Shown here: piece after piece, positions 25,844 through 34,578 of the stretch
Position numbering within the stretch: position 1 is the first letter of the stretch
Layout: each line of letters opens with the position of its first letter
From: Actinomycetospora corticicola
GTDB taxonomy: Bacteria > Actinomycetota > Actinomycetes > Mycobacteriales > Pseudonocardiaceae
Length of the DNA stretch: 64,000 nucleotides
Assembly: GCF_013409505.1 (NCBI RefSeq)
Contig: NZ_JACCBN010000001.1
Coordinates: forward strand, 124,001-188,000
Reading direction: 5' to 3'
Made by a program: the position numbers and the translations under genes
Notes under the pieces: generated by a model
What the model saw: the letters and a program-made list of their open reading frames with translations, nothing else
Databases searched by the model: none
Told to the model about the DNA's origin: nothing

Positions 25844-26809
25844 CTAGCGGGTGAAGACGATCTTGCCGGCGGTCTCGCCGTCGGACATGGCGCGGAACCC
25901 GGTGGCGGCCTCGGTCATCGGCAGCTCCTGGCCGATCTCGGGGGTGATCCCCGTCGTGGCCACGAAGTCGAGGAGGTCGCGCAGCTCGTCGAGCGTGCCC
26001 ATCGTGGAGCCGACCAGGTTCTTCTGCAGGAAGAACATCTGGGCGAGCTCGGCGGGCGGCTGGTTGCCCGACGTGGCGCCGGAGCAGACGATCGTGCCGC
26101 CGGGCACCAGGGAGCGCACCGAGTGCTTCCAGGTGGCCTCGCCGACGGTCTCGAAGACGGCCTGCACCTTGCCGGGCAGCTTGCCGTTGGACTCGAAGAC
26201 CTGGTGGGCGCCGAGGCGCAGCGCGAGCTCGCGCTTCTCCTCGGTGCGGCCCGTGACCCAGACCTGCATGCCCGCGGCGCGCCCGAGGGCGATCAGGGCG
26301 GTGGAGACGCCGCCGGAGGCGCCCTGCACGAGCATCGTCTGCCCGCCGCGCAGGCCGGACTTGGTGAACAGCATGCGGTAGGCGGTCAGCCAGGCCGTGC
26401 CCATGACGGAGCCGGCGACGGCGGACATGCCCTCGGGGCGGGGGAGCGCGTTGCGCTTCGGGACGACGACGTAGTCGGCGAAGCTGCCCTGCGCCCACTC
26501 GGTGAGCATCTTGCGCTTCGGGTCGAGGGTCTCGTCGTCCTTCCAGTCCGGGTCGCCCATGAGCGAGTGCAGGACGACCGGCGTGCCGTCGTCGAGCGTG
26601 CCGGCGCCGTCGCAGCCCAGGATCATGGGGAACTGCTCGGGCTTGATGCCGACGCCCCGCAGCGTCCACAGGTCGTGCATGTTGAGGCTCGCGGCCTCGA
26701 CCTTGACCCGCACCCAGCCCTCGGGGACCTCCGGGTCGGGACGCTCACCCACGACGAGGGAGGCGAGCGGATCGTCGGCGTTGGGCTCGGACGCGTAGAC
26801 GGCGAACAT
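25844..26809 (-). CDS. zinc-free medium-chain dehydrogenase / quinone oxidoreductase
   Basis: A 321-residue MDR-superfamily protein: a GroES-like N-terminal domain (LNMHDLWTLRGVG ... ILGCDGAGTL) and an NADPH-binding Rossmann domain with VQGASGGVSTALIALGRAAG. The catalytic zinc cysteine and the four structural-zinc cysteines are absent, which points to the quinone/enone reductase branch (QOR, crotonyl reductase-like) rather than alcohol dehydrogenase. The ATG at 26809 gives MFAVYASEPNADDPL. It is divergent from the small membrane-protein pair. Substrate unknown. Confidence 0.85.
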   Translation of the reverse strand: MFAVYASEPNADDPLASLVVGERPDPEVPEGWVRVKVEAASLNMHDLWTLRGVGIKPEQFPMILGCDGAGTLDDGTPVVLHSLMGDPDWKDDETLDPKRKMLTEWAQGSFADYVVVPKRNALPRPEGMSAVAGSVMGTAWLTAYRMLFTKSGLRGGQTMLVQGASGGVSTALIALGRAAGMQVWVTGRTEEKRELALRLGAHQVFESNGKLPGKVQAVFETVGEATWKHSVRSLVPGGTIVCSGATSGNQPPAELAQMFFLQKNLVGSTMGTLDELRDLLDFVATTGITPEIGQELPMTEAATGFRAMSDGETAGKIVFTR

Positions 26810-26898
26810 GGGGCCGAACCTATCGGGGAGCGCCCCGATGTGCCCGGACGACGGGAGCGCGGCGGAGCCCGATCTCGGCGGCCCGGTACCGTGGCGGC

Positions 26899-27099
26899 GT
26901 GCTGCACGCCGTCGCGACCTGGTGGGACGGGGTCGAGCTGTGGCTCACCCAGCTCGACTTCACGCTGCAGGTGATCATCGTGATCGGCGTCCTCGGCCCG
27001 GCCTGCTGGGCGCTCGCCGCGCTCGTGGACACCCTCGTCGAGCGCACGGTCGCGTGGCGGCTCGCGGCCCTCGAGCGCCGCAGCGGCGCAACCGACTAG
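26899..27099 (+). CDS. small membrane protein, first of a coupled pair
   Basis: A 66-residue protein with a central hydrophobic stretch (LQVIIVIGVLGPACWALAAL, about 23-42), probably one long or two short helices, and a charged C-terminus (LEERR-like). GTG start. Its TAG stop overlaps the GTG of the next tiny gene by one base, indicating translational coupling. No family recognised. Confidence 0.6.
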   Translation: MLHAVATWWDGVELWLTQLDFTLQVIIVIGVLGPACWALAALVDTLVERTVAWRLAALERRSGATD

Positions 27100-27188
27100 T
27101 GGACCGCCGCTACGCCCGGCTCTGGGTCACGGGCACCCTGGTCGCGCTGATCCTGCTGGTGATCGTGCTCGATGTGCTCCGCAGGTGA
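27099..27188 (+). CDS. 29-residue single-helix membrane protein, coupled to the gene before it
   Basis: Short frame VDRRYARLWVTGTLVALILL then VIVLDVLRR: basic ends around a 15-residue hydrophobic helix. It starts on a GTG overlapping the previous stop (TAGTG), and its TGA lies in the GTGAGC arm of a palindromic repeat. Support is the coupling, the codon-position pattern and a well-formed membrane helix. Confidence 0.5.
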   Translation: MDRRYARLWVTGTLVALILLVIVLDVLRR

Positions 27189-27224
27189 GCACTGATGGTC
27201 GCCATGGCGACCGTTAGTGCTCAC
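27185..27224. repeat. 40-bp-core palindromic unit, copy 1
   Basis: GTGAGCACT ... AGTGCTCAC with an inner GGTCGCcatgGCGACC stem; 40 bp end to end. The right flank is GAGG-GCGGAGCCCA, the left flank TGTGCTCCGC. It holds the stop codons of both neighbours: the tiny plus-strand gene, and the minus-strand enoyl-CoA hydratase. It could serve as a bidirectional terminator. Confidence 0.75.
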
Positions 27225-28009
27225 GAGGGCGGAGCCCACCGGGGCGGACGCTTCTCCGCGAACGCCGCCATCCCCTCCTGCCCCTCCTCGGAGGCGAAGA
27301 AGTCGGCGGACAGCGCGAGCATGGTGTCGAACTCGGCGGCCATGTCCGGCGCCGGCGTCCGGCGCAGCATCTCCTTGGTCGCGGCGAGCGCCTGCGGGGC
27401 GCCCAGGGCGAGCATGTCGACGTAGCGGTCGACGGTAGCGTCGAGCTCGCCCGGATCGACGGCGGCGTTGAGCAGGCCGACGGCCGCGGCCCGGTCGGCG
27501 TCGAACACCTCGCCGGTCAGCATGAGCTCGTGGGCGGCCCGGGAGAGCAGCCGCGGCAGCACCGTCACCGAGATGACGGCGGGGACGACGCCGATGCGCA
27601 CCTCGCTGAAGGCGAACGTCGAGCCCTTCGCGTCCGCACCCGCCCGTGCCGCGACGGCGATGTCGCAGGCCGCGACGAGGCCCACGCCGCCGGCGCGCGC
27701 CGGTCCGGCCAGGCGGGCCACCACCGGCTTCGGCGACTCCCACAGCAGCTGCAGGATGGCCGGGAACTCCTGCACCCCCTGGTCGCCGGATCCGGCCCCG
27801 CGGGACTCGCGGAGGTCCATCCCGGAGCAGAACACCGACCCGGTGTGGGTCAGCACCATCACCCGCACGGCCTCGTCGTCGAGGGCGGTCTGCAGGTGTC
27901 CGCGCAGCTCGCGGCGGAGCTGGGCGGAGAGGGCGTTGCGGTTCGACGGCGAGTCGAGGGTGATGGTCGCGCGGCCCGCGGCGACGTCGAGGTGCACGAG
28001 TTCATCCAC
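27221..28009 (-). CDS. enoyl-CoA hydratase/isomerase family protein
   Basis: A 262-residue crotonase: N-terminal strand pair (ATITLDSPSNRNALS), first oxyanion segment VFCSGMDLRE, second LAGPARAGGVGLVAACDIAVAA, and the family C-terminal tail FAEKRPPRWAPPS. The second oxyanion loop has GGVGL where most have GGGCE/L, and the catalytic-glutamate position reads FSEVRIGVVPA, so hydratase chemistry is plausible. It acts on acyl-CoA esters in the cytosol. Its stop lies inside the palindromic unit. No pathway partner adjoins. Confidence 0.87.
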   Translation of the reverse strand: MDELVHLDVAAGRATITLDSPSNRNALSAQLRRELRGHLQTALDDEAVRVMVLTHTGSVFCSGMDLRESRGAGSGDQGVQEFPAILQLLWESPKPVVARLAGPARAGGVGLVAACDIAVAARAGADAKGSTFAFSEVRIGVVPAVISVTVLPRLLSRAAHELMLTGEVFDADRAAAVGLLNAAVDPGELDATVDRYVDMLALGAPQALAATKEMLRRTPAPDMAAEFDTMLALSADFFASEEGQEGMAAFAEKRPPRWAPPS

Positions 28010-28033
28010 GACGCACGACCGTAGTGGTGCTCC

Positions 28034-28792
28034 CTAGCGGACGACGCCCGCCCGCATGGCGAGGGCGACCATCTGGGCGCGGTCGCCCGTGCCGAGCTTG
28101 CGCCCGATGCGGGAGAGGTGGGACTTGACCGTGAGGGCGGACAGGCCGAGCTCCGTGCCGATCTCGGCGTTGGAGTGGCCGTCGGCGACCTGCTGGAGCA
28201 CCTGCGCCTCCCGCTGGGAGAGCTCGCGTGGGGCGCCGTCCACGGCGGCGATGCGGGTGCCCGAGCCGGTGAGCGGCCCGGCCGCGGCGTCCGGTTCGAC
28301 GACGCGGCAGACGCCCGAGGCCGAGGTCAGGTAGGCGAGCGCGCCGACGCCGAAGGCGGCCTGTGCGGCGACGTGGTCGTCCGGGCCGACCGCGACGGCA
28401 CGCCAGCCGTCGGCCCGCAGCTCGGCGATGAGGGCGAGCGCGTCGCCCTCCGCGAGGCCCAGGTCGACGACGGCGAGCTCGCAGGGCGGTCCGGTCCGGG
28501 CCCGACGGCGGGCCTCGTCGGCCGACGACACCTCGTGGACGGTGCCGGCGCCGGCCTCCGCGAGGGAGCGGGTGAGCACCTCGCGACGGCGTTGGTCGCC
28601 GTCGACCACGAGCACCGACAGGCGCGCCTGGTCGTCGGCGGAGCGCTGCAGGGTCGGGGCGAAGAGGCCGCCGGGGGCGGGCCGCTCCGCGACGGGGGTG
28701 CGTGCGGCCGGGATCATCGCCCGACGGGTGTCACCCGAGGGAGCGGCAGCCTCCGGACGGACGAAGGACTGGTGGTCGATGAGCGGGAACAC
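28034..28792 (-). CDS. LuxR-type response-regulator-like transcription factor
   Basis: A 252-residue protein: about 55 disordered residues, a receiver-like domain (SVLVVDGDQRRREVL ... LAVVDLGLAEGDALAL), and a C-terminal LuxR helix-turn-helix (ELSQREAQVLQQVADGHSNA ... ALTVKSHLSRIGRKL). In the receiver the acidic pocket is reduced (VDGD) and the phospho-aspartate VVDLGLAEGD lacks its usual neighbours, so it may act without a kinase. None is adjacent. The GTG at 28792 has GGAG 4 bp upstream. Confidence 0.82.
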   Translation of the reverse strand: MFPLIDHQSFVRPEAAAPSGDTRRAMIPAARTPVAERPAPGGLFAPTLQRSADDQARLSVLVVDGDQRRREVLTRSLAEAGAGTVHEVSSADEARRRARTGPPCELAVVDLGLAEGDALALIAELRADGWRAVAVGPDDHVAAQAAFGVGALAYLTSASGVCRVVEPDAAAGPLTGSGTRIAAVDGAPRELSQREAQVLQQVADGHSNAEIGTELGLSALTVKSHLSRIGRKLGTGDRAQMVALAMRAGVVR

Positions 28793-29078
28793 ACCACTCC
28801 ATCGGTCGACCCCCGATCAGGCTTGAGCGACCCGGTCGAGGTCGAGGTGGCCGTCCGGAGGTCGCCGTGTACGCGCCGTAGGTCCCGCTCGGCGATCCGG
28901 GGAGCCGATGGCCACTCGATGAGATCATCGACCACGACGGCGAGGATCGGCTGCCCCGGTCTGCCGGGCCCGTGCTGCACCACACGGAGCAGCAGCTCCT
29001 GTGACCCGGATCACGCTACAGCTCGATCGTCGGCACGGCCCGTCCCGACGGCGGGTGTGGCCGGTCTGGTGCGCCGGA
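28793..29078. other. gene-poor stretch upstream of the LuxR-type gene
   Basis: About 290 bp without a convincing gene. A minus-strand frame from a GTG at 28983 reads VVQHGPGRPGQPILAVVVDD and keeps GC-rich third positions for some 50 codons. It then runs out of frame over the LuxR start, so it is either a small gene or a decayed one. It must also contain the LuxR promoter. A copy of GACGGCGGGTGTGGCCGGT lies at 29047-29065 and recurs at about 47849. Confidence 0.3.
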
Positions 29079-29131
29079 GACAGCGGTGGCCCACCGCTGA
29101 CATCGGATGTCAGCGGTGGGCCACGGCTGTC
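29079..29131 (-). terminator. long hairpin terminator after the MFS gene
   Basis: GACAGCgGTGGCCCACCGCT-GACAT, a 3-nt centre CGG, and the inverted copy form a 25-bp stem with two mismatches, 13 bp beyond the MFS stop on the minus strand. Confidence 0.65.
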
Positions 29132-29143
29132 AGGTGCTGTGCC

Positions 29144-31333
29144 CTACGAGCCCGCCACCGGCGTCCGGGCGCCGCGGCCCGTCGCCTCCAGCACCACGTC
29201 GTGCCGGGTGCCGCCGACGCCGATCGTCAGCGTCTCCGCCCGCGGGGCGTGGCCGGGCGCGGAGCAGATCAGCAGCGCCGTCCCGGGGCGGGCGCGCAGG
29301 GTGAAGCCGCCCTCCGAGTCGGTGCGGGCGCGGCCGATCTGCCGGCCGCTCGCGTCGGTGGCGGTGAGGGTCGCGCCGACCGGGCGGCCGTCGGCCGTGG
29401 TGACGCGCCCGCTGAGGACGGCCCCCGACGACGTGCCGTTCCTGCCTCCGGACGGCGACGACGCGTCGGCGGCGCGAGGGGTGGCGGCCGCACCCGTCGT
29501 CGCGAACTCCGCGGTGTCGGCCGTGTCGTCGGCGTCGATCGCGGCGGGCGCCGCGTGCGAGACCGTGGGCGCGGGGAGGGCGGGGCCGGCCGGGTCGCCC
29601 TCGGCGGGCTCGACCCGGTCGGCGGCGTCGTCCTGCCCGTGCACGTACTTGCCGCCGCGGAAGAGCGAGGCGATCGCGCCGACCAGCGAGACCGCGATGG
29701 CGACCGCGAACACGACCACGAGGCCGTCGTGGAAGGCGCCGGTGACGAGGTTCGGGAAGAACTGCTTGCCGACCAGCGTCGCGGCGTTGCCGGGCGGCAG
29801 CGCGCCGAGCACCTGCGGGCCGAGGATCTCCGCCATCGGGTTGTAGCCGAGGAACGCGGCGAACAGGGTGCCGACCGGCGGCAGCGCCGCGACCTGCTGC
29901 GCCACCGGGAGCGGGACGTTCTGCGCGGTCAGCCCGCCCAGCAGCGCCGCGGGCATCGAGGAGGCGAGGCCCGCGATCAGCATCGAGAAGAAGATGCCGA
30001 TGGAAAGCGCCATGCCGGAGTTCTGCAGCGTCGACATCATGCCGCTGCCGGCGCCGCGCTGGTCGGCGGGCAGCGAGTTCATGATCCCGGTCATGTTGGG
30101 GGAGATGAACAGGCCCGACCCGACGCCGTTGACGAACAGGATCGCCGCGAACCACCAGTAGTTGAAGTCCGTGGGCAGCAGGAGCAGCCCGACGAAGGTC
30201 AGGGCCACGATCACGAGGCCGCCGGTGGCGAAGAGCCGTGCGCCGAACCGGTCGGAGAGCACGCCGGAGATCGGCGCCGAGATCAGGAAGCCCACGGTCA
30301 GCGGCAGCATGTAGATGGCCGACCAGAGCGGCGTCTGCTCGTAGTCGTACCCGTGCAGCGGCAGCCAGATCCCCTGCAGCCAGATGATGAGCATGAACTG
30401 CAGGCCGCCGCGGGAGAGCGCGCTCATCAGCGTCGCGACCAGGCCCGAGGTGAAGGCCCGGATCCGGAACAGCTCGAGGTGGAACATCGGCTGGTCGACC
30501 CGGGTCTCGACGAAGCAGAAGACCGCCAGCACGACGACGCCGCCGATGAGGCAGGTCAGAACGAACGGGTTGGTCCAGCCCTCGGCGTGACCGCCGTAGG
30601 GCTGGATCGCGTAGATCACGCCGACGAGCAGCAGGATCAGCCCGACGCCGAAGGTCAGGTTGCCCCACCAGTCGATCTTGTGCTCCCGACGACCGGCGGG
30701 GTCGCGCAGGGTCTTGTAGGCCCAGATCGTGCCGAGCACGCCGAAGGGCACGCTGACCCAGAACACCAGGCGCCAGTCGACCTCGGAGAGCACGCCACCG
30801 ACGAGCAGGCCGATGAACGACCCGCCGATCGCCGCCACCGAGTTGGTGCCGATCGCGAAGCCGCGCCGCTCGGCGGGGAAGGCGTCGGTGAGGATCGCGG
30901 TCGCGTTCGCCATGAGCATCGCACCGCCGATGCCCTGCACGACGCGCACGAGGATCAGCCACAGCGCGCCGCCGCCCCCGGAGAACGGGTCGAGGGCCAG
31001 CGCGATCGAGGCGACGGTGAACACCGCGAAGCCGGCGTTGTAGATCTTCGCGCGCCCGTACATGTCGCCGAAGCGGCCCAGCGTGACCACCAGCACCGCG
31101 GTGACCAGCATGTAGCCCATGATCATCCACAGCAGGTAGCTGATGTTGCCGGGCTCGAGCGGGTTGATGCCGATGCCCCGGAAGATCGCGGGCAGGGAGA
31201 TGAGGACGATCGACGAGTTCATCGTCGCCATCAGCACGCCGAGCGTGGTGTTCGACAGGGCGAGCCACTTGTACCCGGGGTGGTCCGGGTGGGCCCGGGA
31301 GACGGGCACGGGCTCGAGGGCGGTCGAGGTCAT
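29144..31333 (-). CDS. 14-helix MFS exporter (DHA2 type) with C-terminal carboxypeptidase-regulatory-like domain
   Basis: A 729-residue protein. The N-terminal 560 or so residues hold about 14 hydrophobic helices with DHA2 signatures ([14 protein letters not shown] after helix 2, [20 protein letters not shown] in helix 4). A linker of about 70 residues rich in Asp, Ala and Thr follows. The last 90 residues ([20 protein letters not shown] ... [12 protein letters not shown]-like ... VVLEATGRG) form a beta-sandwich of the carboxypeptidase regulatory-like type, not a normal part of an MFS pump. Likely a proton-driven drug or metabolite exporter. An inverted repeat lies upstream (31361-31377). No TetR gene adjoins. 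Confidence 0.88.
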   Translation of the reverse strand: MTSTALEPVPVSRAHPDHPGYKWLALSNTTLGVLMATMNSSIVLISLPAIFRGIGINPLEPGNISYLLWMIMGYMLVTAVLVVTLGRFGDMYGRAKIYNAGFAVFTVASIALALDPFSGGGGALWLILVRVVQGIGGAMLMANATAILTDAFPAERRGFAIGTNSVAAIGGSFIGLLVGGVLSEVDWRLVFWVSVPFGVLGTIWAYKTLRDPAGRREHKIDWWGNLTFGVGLILLLVGVIYAIQPYGGHAEGWTNPFVLTCLIGGVVVLAVFCFVETRVDQPMFHLELFRIRAFTSGLVATLMSALSRGGLQFMLIIWLQGIWLPLHGYDYEQTPLWSAIYMLPLTVGFLISAPISGVLSDRFGARLFATGGLVIVALTFVGLLLLPTDFNYWWFAAILFVNGVGSGLFISPNMTGIMNSLPADQRGAGSGMMSTLQNSGMALSIGIFFSMLIAGLASSMPAALLGGLTAQNVPLPVAQQVAALPPVGTLFAAFLGYNPMAEILGPQVLGALPPGNAATLVGKQFFPNLVTGAFHDGLVVVFAVAIAVSLVGAIASLFRGGKYVHGQDDAADRVEPAEGDPAGPALPAPTVSHAAPAAIDADDTADTAEFATTGAAATPRAADASSPSGGRNGTSSGAVLSGRVTTADGRPVGATLTATDASGRQIGRARTDSEGGFTLRARPGTALLICSAPGHAPRAETLTIGVGGTRHDVVLEATGRGARTPVAGS

Positions 31334-31360
31334 GGGTCGTACCCCTGATCGTTAGGGCGA

Positions 31361-31377
31361 GCAACGACAACCGTTGC
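31361..31377. promoter_or_regulatory. inverted repeat upstream of the MFS exporter gene
   Basis: GCAACG-acaac-CGTTGC, perfect 6-bp arms, 28 bp upstream of the MFS ATG and between it and the divergent DoxX gene. A candidate operator for a dimeric (TetR-like) repressor; the cognate regulator is not next to it. Confidence 0.45.
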
Positions 31378-31473
31378 ATTGTGCACCTATCCGACCCGGT
31401 CGGCACCTGTGACGTCCGACCGGCGGAGGTCTAGGTTGATGCCACAACTGTTTGCTGACGTAACGGAGACCTC

Positions 31474-31962
31474 GTGAAGATCGGAATCGCCGTCCTGCGG
31501 CTCGTGGTGGGCCTGCTGTTCGTGGGCCACGGCATGCAGAAGCTCGCCGGCTGGTTCGGCGGCGGCGGGGTGGAGGGCACGGCGCAGGGGTTCGAGAGCA
31601 TGGGCATCAAGCCGGGCCGCGACAACGCGGTGGCGGCGGGCGTCTCGGAGGCGGGCGGTGGGGCCCTGCTCGCGGCCGGGCTCGCGACCCCGCTCGCCGC
31701 GATGATGATCTCGGGCGCCATGGGGTCGGCGGTCTACCACGTGCACAGCGCCAACGGCCCGTGGGTCACGCAGGGCGGCTGGGAGTACAACGCCGTCCTC
31801 ACCGCGGTCGTCTTCGCCGTCGCGGCCGCGGGACCGGGGGAGCTGTCGCTCGACCACGCGCTCGGCATCGAGCGCTCGGGTCCGGCCGTCGCCCTGGCCG
31901 CGATCGGGGCGGGACTGCTCGGCTCCGCCGGTGTGGCGGCGCGGGCGAGGTCGCTGGCCTGA
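31474..31962 (+). CDS. DoxX-family membrane protein
   Basis: A 162-residue protein with four hydrophobic helices and the DoxX start KIGIAVLRLVVGLLFVGHGM then QKLAGWFGG. The family is linked to redox and thiol homeostasis in actinobacteria (with SodA and SseA in mycobacteria) and to quinone/thiosulfate enzymes elsewhere. GTG at 31474 with GGAG upstream. It is divergent from the MFS exporter. Confidence 0.85.
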   Translation: MKIGIAVLRLVVGLLFVGHGMQKLAGWFGGGGVEGTAQGFESMGIKPGRDNAVAAGVSEAGGGALLAAGLATPLAAMMISGAMGSAVYHVHSANGPWVTQGGWEYNAVLTAVVFAVAAAGPGELSLDHALGIERSGPAVALAAIGAGLLGSAGVAARARSLA

Positions 31963-32025
31963 GCGGTGTGGGGGCCGCCACGGTGCCCTCCGTGGTGGAC
32001 CCCCGACCGGGCAGGGTGACCCGAC

Positions 32026-33192
32026 GTGGACGCCGCGCTGATCAGTGGTCGCCGGGTGGTCGTCGACGCGGAGCGACCGCCGCTCGACCACGCGGCCGTC
32101 CTGGTCGCCGACGGCGCGGTCGTCACGGTCGGCCCGACGGCGGAGCTGACCGCGGCGCACCCGGAGGTCGTGCACCACGCCTTCCCGGGCTGCACCGTCC
32201 TGCCCGGGCTGATCGACGCCCACGTGCACCTGGCCTTCGAGGTCGACCGCGATCCCGTGCCCGCGCTCCGCGACGCCGACCACGACGTGCTCCGCGCGAC
32301 CGTCGCCGACCACGCCGCGGCGATGCTCGCGGCCGGCATCACGTCGGTGCGCGACCTCGGCGACCGCGACGGCCTGGTCGCGGCCTTCCGCGACGAGGTG
32401 GCCTCCGGTTCCGTCCGCGGTCCACGGGTCCTGACGGCGGGTGCGCCGCTCACCCCGCCCGGCGGGCACTGCTGGTTCCTGGGCGGGGAGGTCGAGCGCG
32501 ACGGCATCCGCGCGGCCGTCGCGGCACGGGCCGCGGCAGGGCTCGACGTCGTGAAGGTGATGGCGAGCGGCGGCATGATGACGCCGACCGGGCCCGGCAT
32601 CGCGGACACGCAGTTCGACCTGCCGACCCTGCAGCTGGTGGTCGCGGCCGCGCGTGAGGTCGGGCTGCCCGTGGCGGCGCACGCGCACGGGACCACGTCG
32701 ATCGCGATGGCGGCCCGCGCGGGCGTGGACACCGTCGAGCACGCCGGGTGGTACGGGGCCGACGGCGGCCGCAACCGCGACGACGCCGTCGCCGAGGAGC
32801 TCGCCGCGAGCGGGGCGGTCACCGTGCCGACCCGGTTCCGCGGCTGGCCGGACTGGCCGGCGGAGGAGCTCGAGGCCGCGCTCGACCGGCAGCGGTGGGC
32901 CGATGCGCACGGCATCCCGGTCATTGTCGGGAACGACGCGGGAGCCGGCAGGGGACGGTTCGACGACCTGCACGACGCGCTGACCTACTACGTCGAGGTC
33001 GGGTGGACCCCGGCGCAGGTACTCGCGGCGACGACCTGCCGTTCGGCGGACGCGCTGGGGCTGGGCGACGTCACCGGGCGGCTCGTGCCGGGCCTCGCGG
33101 CGGACCTCCTCGTCGTCGACGGGGACCCGCTCGCGGACGTCCGGGCCCTCGCGCGGCCTCGCCTCGTGTGCGCCCGGGGGAGATGGGCATGA
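32026..33192 (+). CDS. amidohydrolase (imidazolonepropionase-like)
   Basis: A 388-residue metal-dependent hydrolase: N-terminal beta-sandwich strand, PGLIDAHVHL metal motif (about 64-73), a lysine in DVVKVMASGGMM, AHAHGTTSIAMAARAGVDTVEHA carrying further metal ligands (quoted in part), and VGNDAGAGRG for the last aspartate. The C-terminal segment VPGLAADLLVVDGDPL is typical of the family. Probable hydrolysis of a cyclic amide or peptide-like substrate; specificity unknown. It lies 63 bp after DoxX and 40 bp before an SDR gene. Confidence 0.85.
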   Translation: MDAALISGRRVVVDAERPPLDHAAVLVADGAVVTVGPTAELTAAHPEVVHHAFPGCTVLPGLIDAHVHLAFEVDRDPVPALRDADHDVLRATVADHAAAMLAAGITSVRDLGDRDGLVAAFRDEVASGSVRGPRVLTAGAPLTPPGGHCWFLGGEVERDGIRAAVAARAAAGLDVVKVMASGGMMTPTGPGIADTQFDLPTLQLVVAAAREVGLPVAAHAHGTTSIAMAARAGVDTVEHAGWYGADGGRNRDDAVAEELAASGAVTVPTRFRGWPDWPAEELEAALDRQRWADAHGIPVIVGNDAGAGRGRFDDLHDALTYYVEVGWTPAQVLAATTCRSADALGLGDVTGRLVPGLAADLLVVDGDPLADVRALARPRLVCARGRWA

Positions 33193-33232
33193 TGCGGGAC
33201 CGCATCGAGGTGGATCCGACGGAGGAGAACCA

Positions 33233-34000
33233 GTGCAGCTGTTCGACCTGACCGGCAAGGTCGCCGTGGTCACCGGCGGGACCCGCGGCATCGGGCTCAT
33301 GATCGCCCGCGGCCTGCTCGACGCCGGGGCGCGCGTGTACATCAGCTCGCGCAAGGAGGCCGCCGGCGAGGACGCGGTGCGGGAGCTCTCGCCCCACGGC
33401 GACGTCGTGTCGATCCCGGCGGACGTCTCGACCGAGGGGCAGTGCAAGCACCTCGCCGCCCTCGTGCGGGAGCGGGAGTCGGCCGTGCACGTGCTCGTCA
33501 ACAATGCGGGCGCGACGTGGGGAGCGCCGTTGGAGGAGTACCCGGCCGAGGCGTGGGACAAGGTCCTCGACCTGAACCTCAAGGCGCCGTTCTTCCTGAC
33601 CCGCGCCTTCGTGGACCTGCTCGAGGCCTCGGGGTCGGCGGAGGAGACGGCGTCGGTGATCAACATCGGCAGCATCGACGGCCTACGCGTGACGCCGTTG
33701 CCGACCTACGCGTACTCGGCGTCGAAGGCGGGCGTGCACCAGCTGACGCGTGTCCTGGCCGCCGAGCTCGGGCCGCGGAACGTGCGGGTCAACGCGATCG
33801 CGCCGGGCCCGTTCGAGTCGAAGATGATGGCGGCGACCCTCGCCGAGCGCGGCGACGAGATCGCGGCCGCCTCGGTGCTGGGGCGCATCGGCGCGCCGGA
33901 CGACATGGCAGGCGTGGCGGTGTTCCTCGCCTCGCGTGCCTCGGCGTACGTGACGGGAGCCGTGCTCCCGGTCGACGGGGGGATCTGGGCCGCGAGGTGA
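33233..34000 (+). CDS. SDR-family oxidoreductase (RhlG/FabG-like)
   Basis: A 255-residue short-chain dehydrogenase: cofactor motif VVTGGTRGIG, NNAGATWG, and catalytic YSASK in TYAYSASKAGVHQL; SSRKEAAGEDAV after beta-2 suggests NADP preference and resembles RhlG-type 3-oxoacyl reductases. Start GTG with GGAGGAG upstream. Its TGA begins the left flank of a palindromic repeat unit. Likely a cytosolic carbonyl reductase with unknown substrate. Confidence 0.87.
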   Translation: MQLFDLTGKVAVVTGGTRGIGLMIARGLLDAGARVYISSRKEAAGEDAVRELSPHGDVVSIPADVSTEGQCKHLAALVRERESAVHVLVNNAGATWGAPLEEYPAEAWDKVLDLNLKAPFFLTRAFVDLLEASGSAEETASVINIGSIDGLRVTPLPTYAYSASKAGVHQLTRVLAAELGPRNVRVNAIAPGPFESKMMAATLAERGDEIAAASVLGRIGAPDDMAGVAVFLASRASAYVTGAVLPVDGGIWAAR

Positions 34001-34011
34001 GCTCCGCTCCC

Positions 34012-34051
34012 GTGGGTTCCAGGCCCCGTCCTGACACGGATTAGTGCACAC
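34012..34051. repeat. 40-bp-core palindromic unit, copy 2 (diverged)
   Basis: GTGGGT ... GCACAC, 40 bp, preceded by GCTCCGC-TCCC and followed by GGGC-CGGAGGCA, the same flank pattern as the other units. Its right half, GACACGGATTAGTGCACAC (34033-34051), is identical over 19 nt to the complement of the unit at 62406. Confidence 0.6.
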
Positions 34052-34072
34052 GGGCCGGAGGCACCCCCGCGC

Positions 34073-34534
34073 GTGAGCGATCAACGCCTCGAAGCGTCCC
34101 GCGTCGTCGACGCCCGCCCCGACCAGGTGTTCGCCTTGCTGGCGACCCCCGACCGGCACCCCGAGCTCGATGCCTCCGGCACCGTGCGCGGGTCCCGGAC
34201 CCACCAGCCGTTGACGGGCGTCGGCGACGTCTTCGAGATGGAGATGCACGGCCGCGACATGGGCGACTACGTCGTCGACAACCACGTCGTGACCTTCGAG
34301 CCCGACACAGAGATCGCCTGGGCACCCGCGACACACGGCGGCGACCGGGGCGGCCAGGTGTGGGGCTACCGGCTGGAGTCGGTCGACGGCGGCGGGAGCA
34401 CGCGGCTCACGCACGTCTACGACTGGTCGGGCGTGACGCTCGAGCGCCTGCTGCCCTACCTGCCGGTGGTCGACGCGGACGGCTTGGCGGCGACGCTGGA
34501 CCGGGTCGCGATGTGCTTCGCAGGTGAGCACTGA
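34073..34534 (+). CDS. SRPBCC-family protein
   Basis: A 153-residue START/polyketide-cyclase-like protein: EASRVVDARPDQVFALLATP at the N-terminus, WGYRLESVDGGGSTRLTHVYDW in the later strands, and a long C-terminal helix. These proteins form a hydrophobic pocket for lipids or aromatic molecules. Its last residues (AGEH) and stop are encoded by the arm of the palindromic unit at 34524. GTG start. Confidence 0.8.
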   Translation: MSDQRLEASRVVDARPDQVFALLATPDRHPELDASGTVRGSRTHQPLTGVGDVFEMEMHGRDMGDYVVDNHVVTFEPDTEIAWAPATHGGDRGGQVWGYRLESVDGGGSTRLTHVYDWSGVTLERLLPYLPVVDADGLAATLDRVAMCFAGEH

Positions 34535-34563
34535 GTGGGGCTATAGCCCCCGTTACTGCTCAC
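34524..34563. repeat. 40-bp-core palindromic unit, copy 3
   Basis: GTGAGCACT ... TACTGCTCAC with a perfect inner palindrome GGGGCTATAGCCCC, 40 bp. Outer arms extend as CAGGTGAGCA/TGCTCACCTG (34521-34566). Right flank CTGC-GCGGAGCGCA; left flank TGTGCTTCGC. It ends the SRPBCC gene and lies 16 bp from the stop of the convergent SDR gene. Confidence 0.8.
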
Positions 34564-34578
34564 CTGCGCGGAGCGCAA

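Noticed and set aside
28714-28983. 89-codon minus-strand frame upstream of the LuxR-type gene
   Set aside because: Coding-like third positions fade before the end, it overlaps the regulator's start in another frame, and the ribosome site is poor; kept only as a note in the gap entry.
28118-31348. 1076-codon plus-strand frame over the MFS exporter
   Set aside because: Antisense of a 14-helix transporter; composition is His/Arg/Asp-rich noise typical of reversed GC-rich genes.
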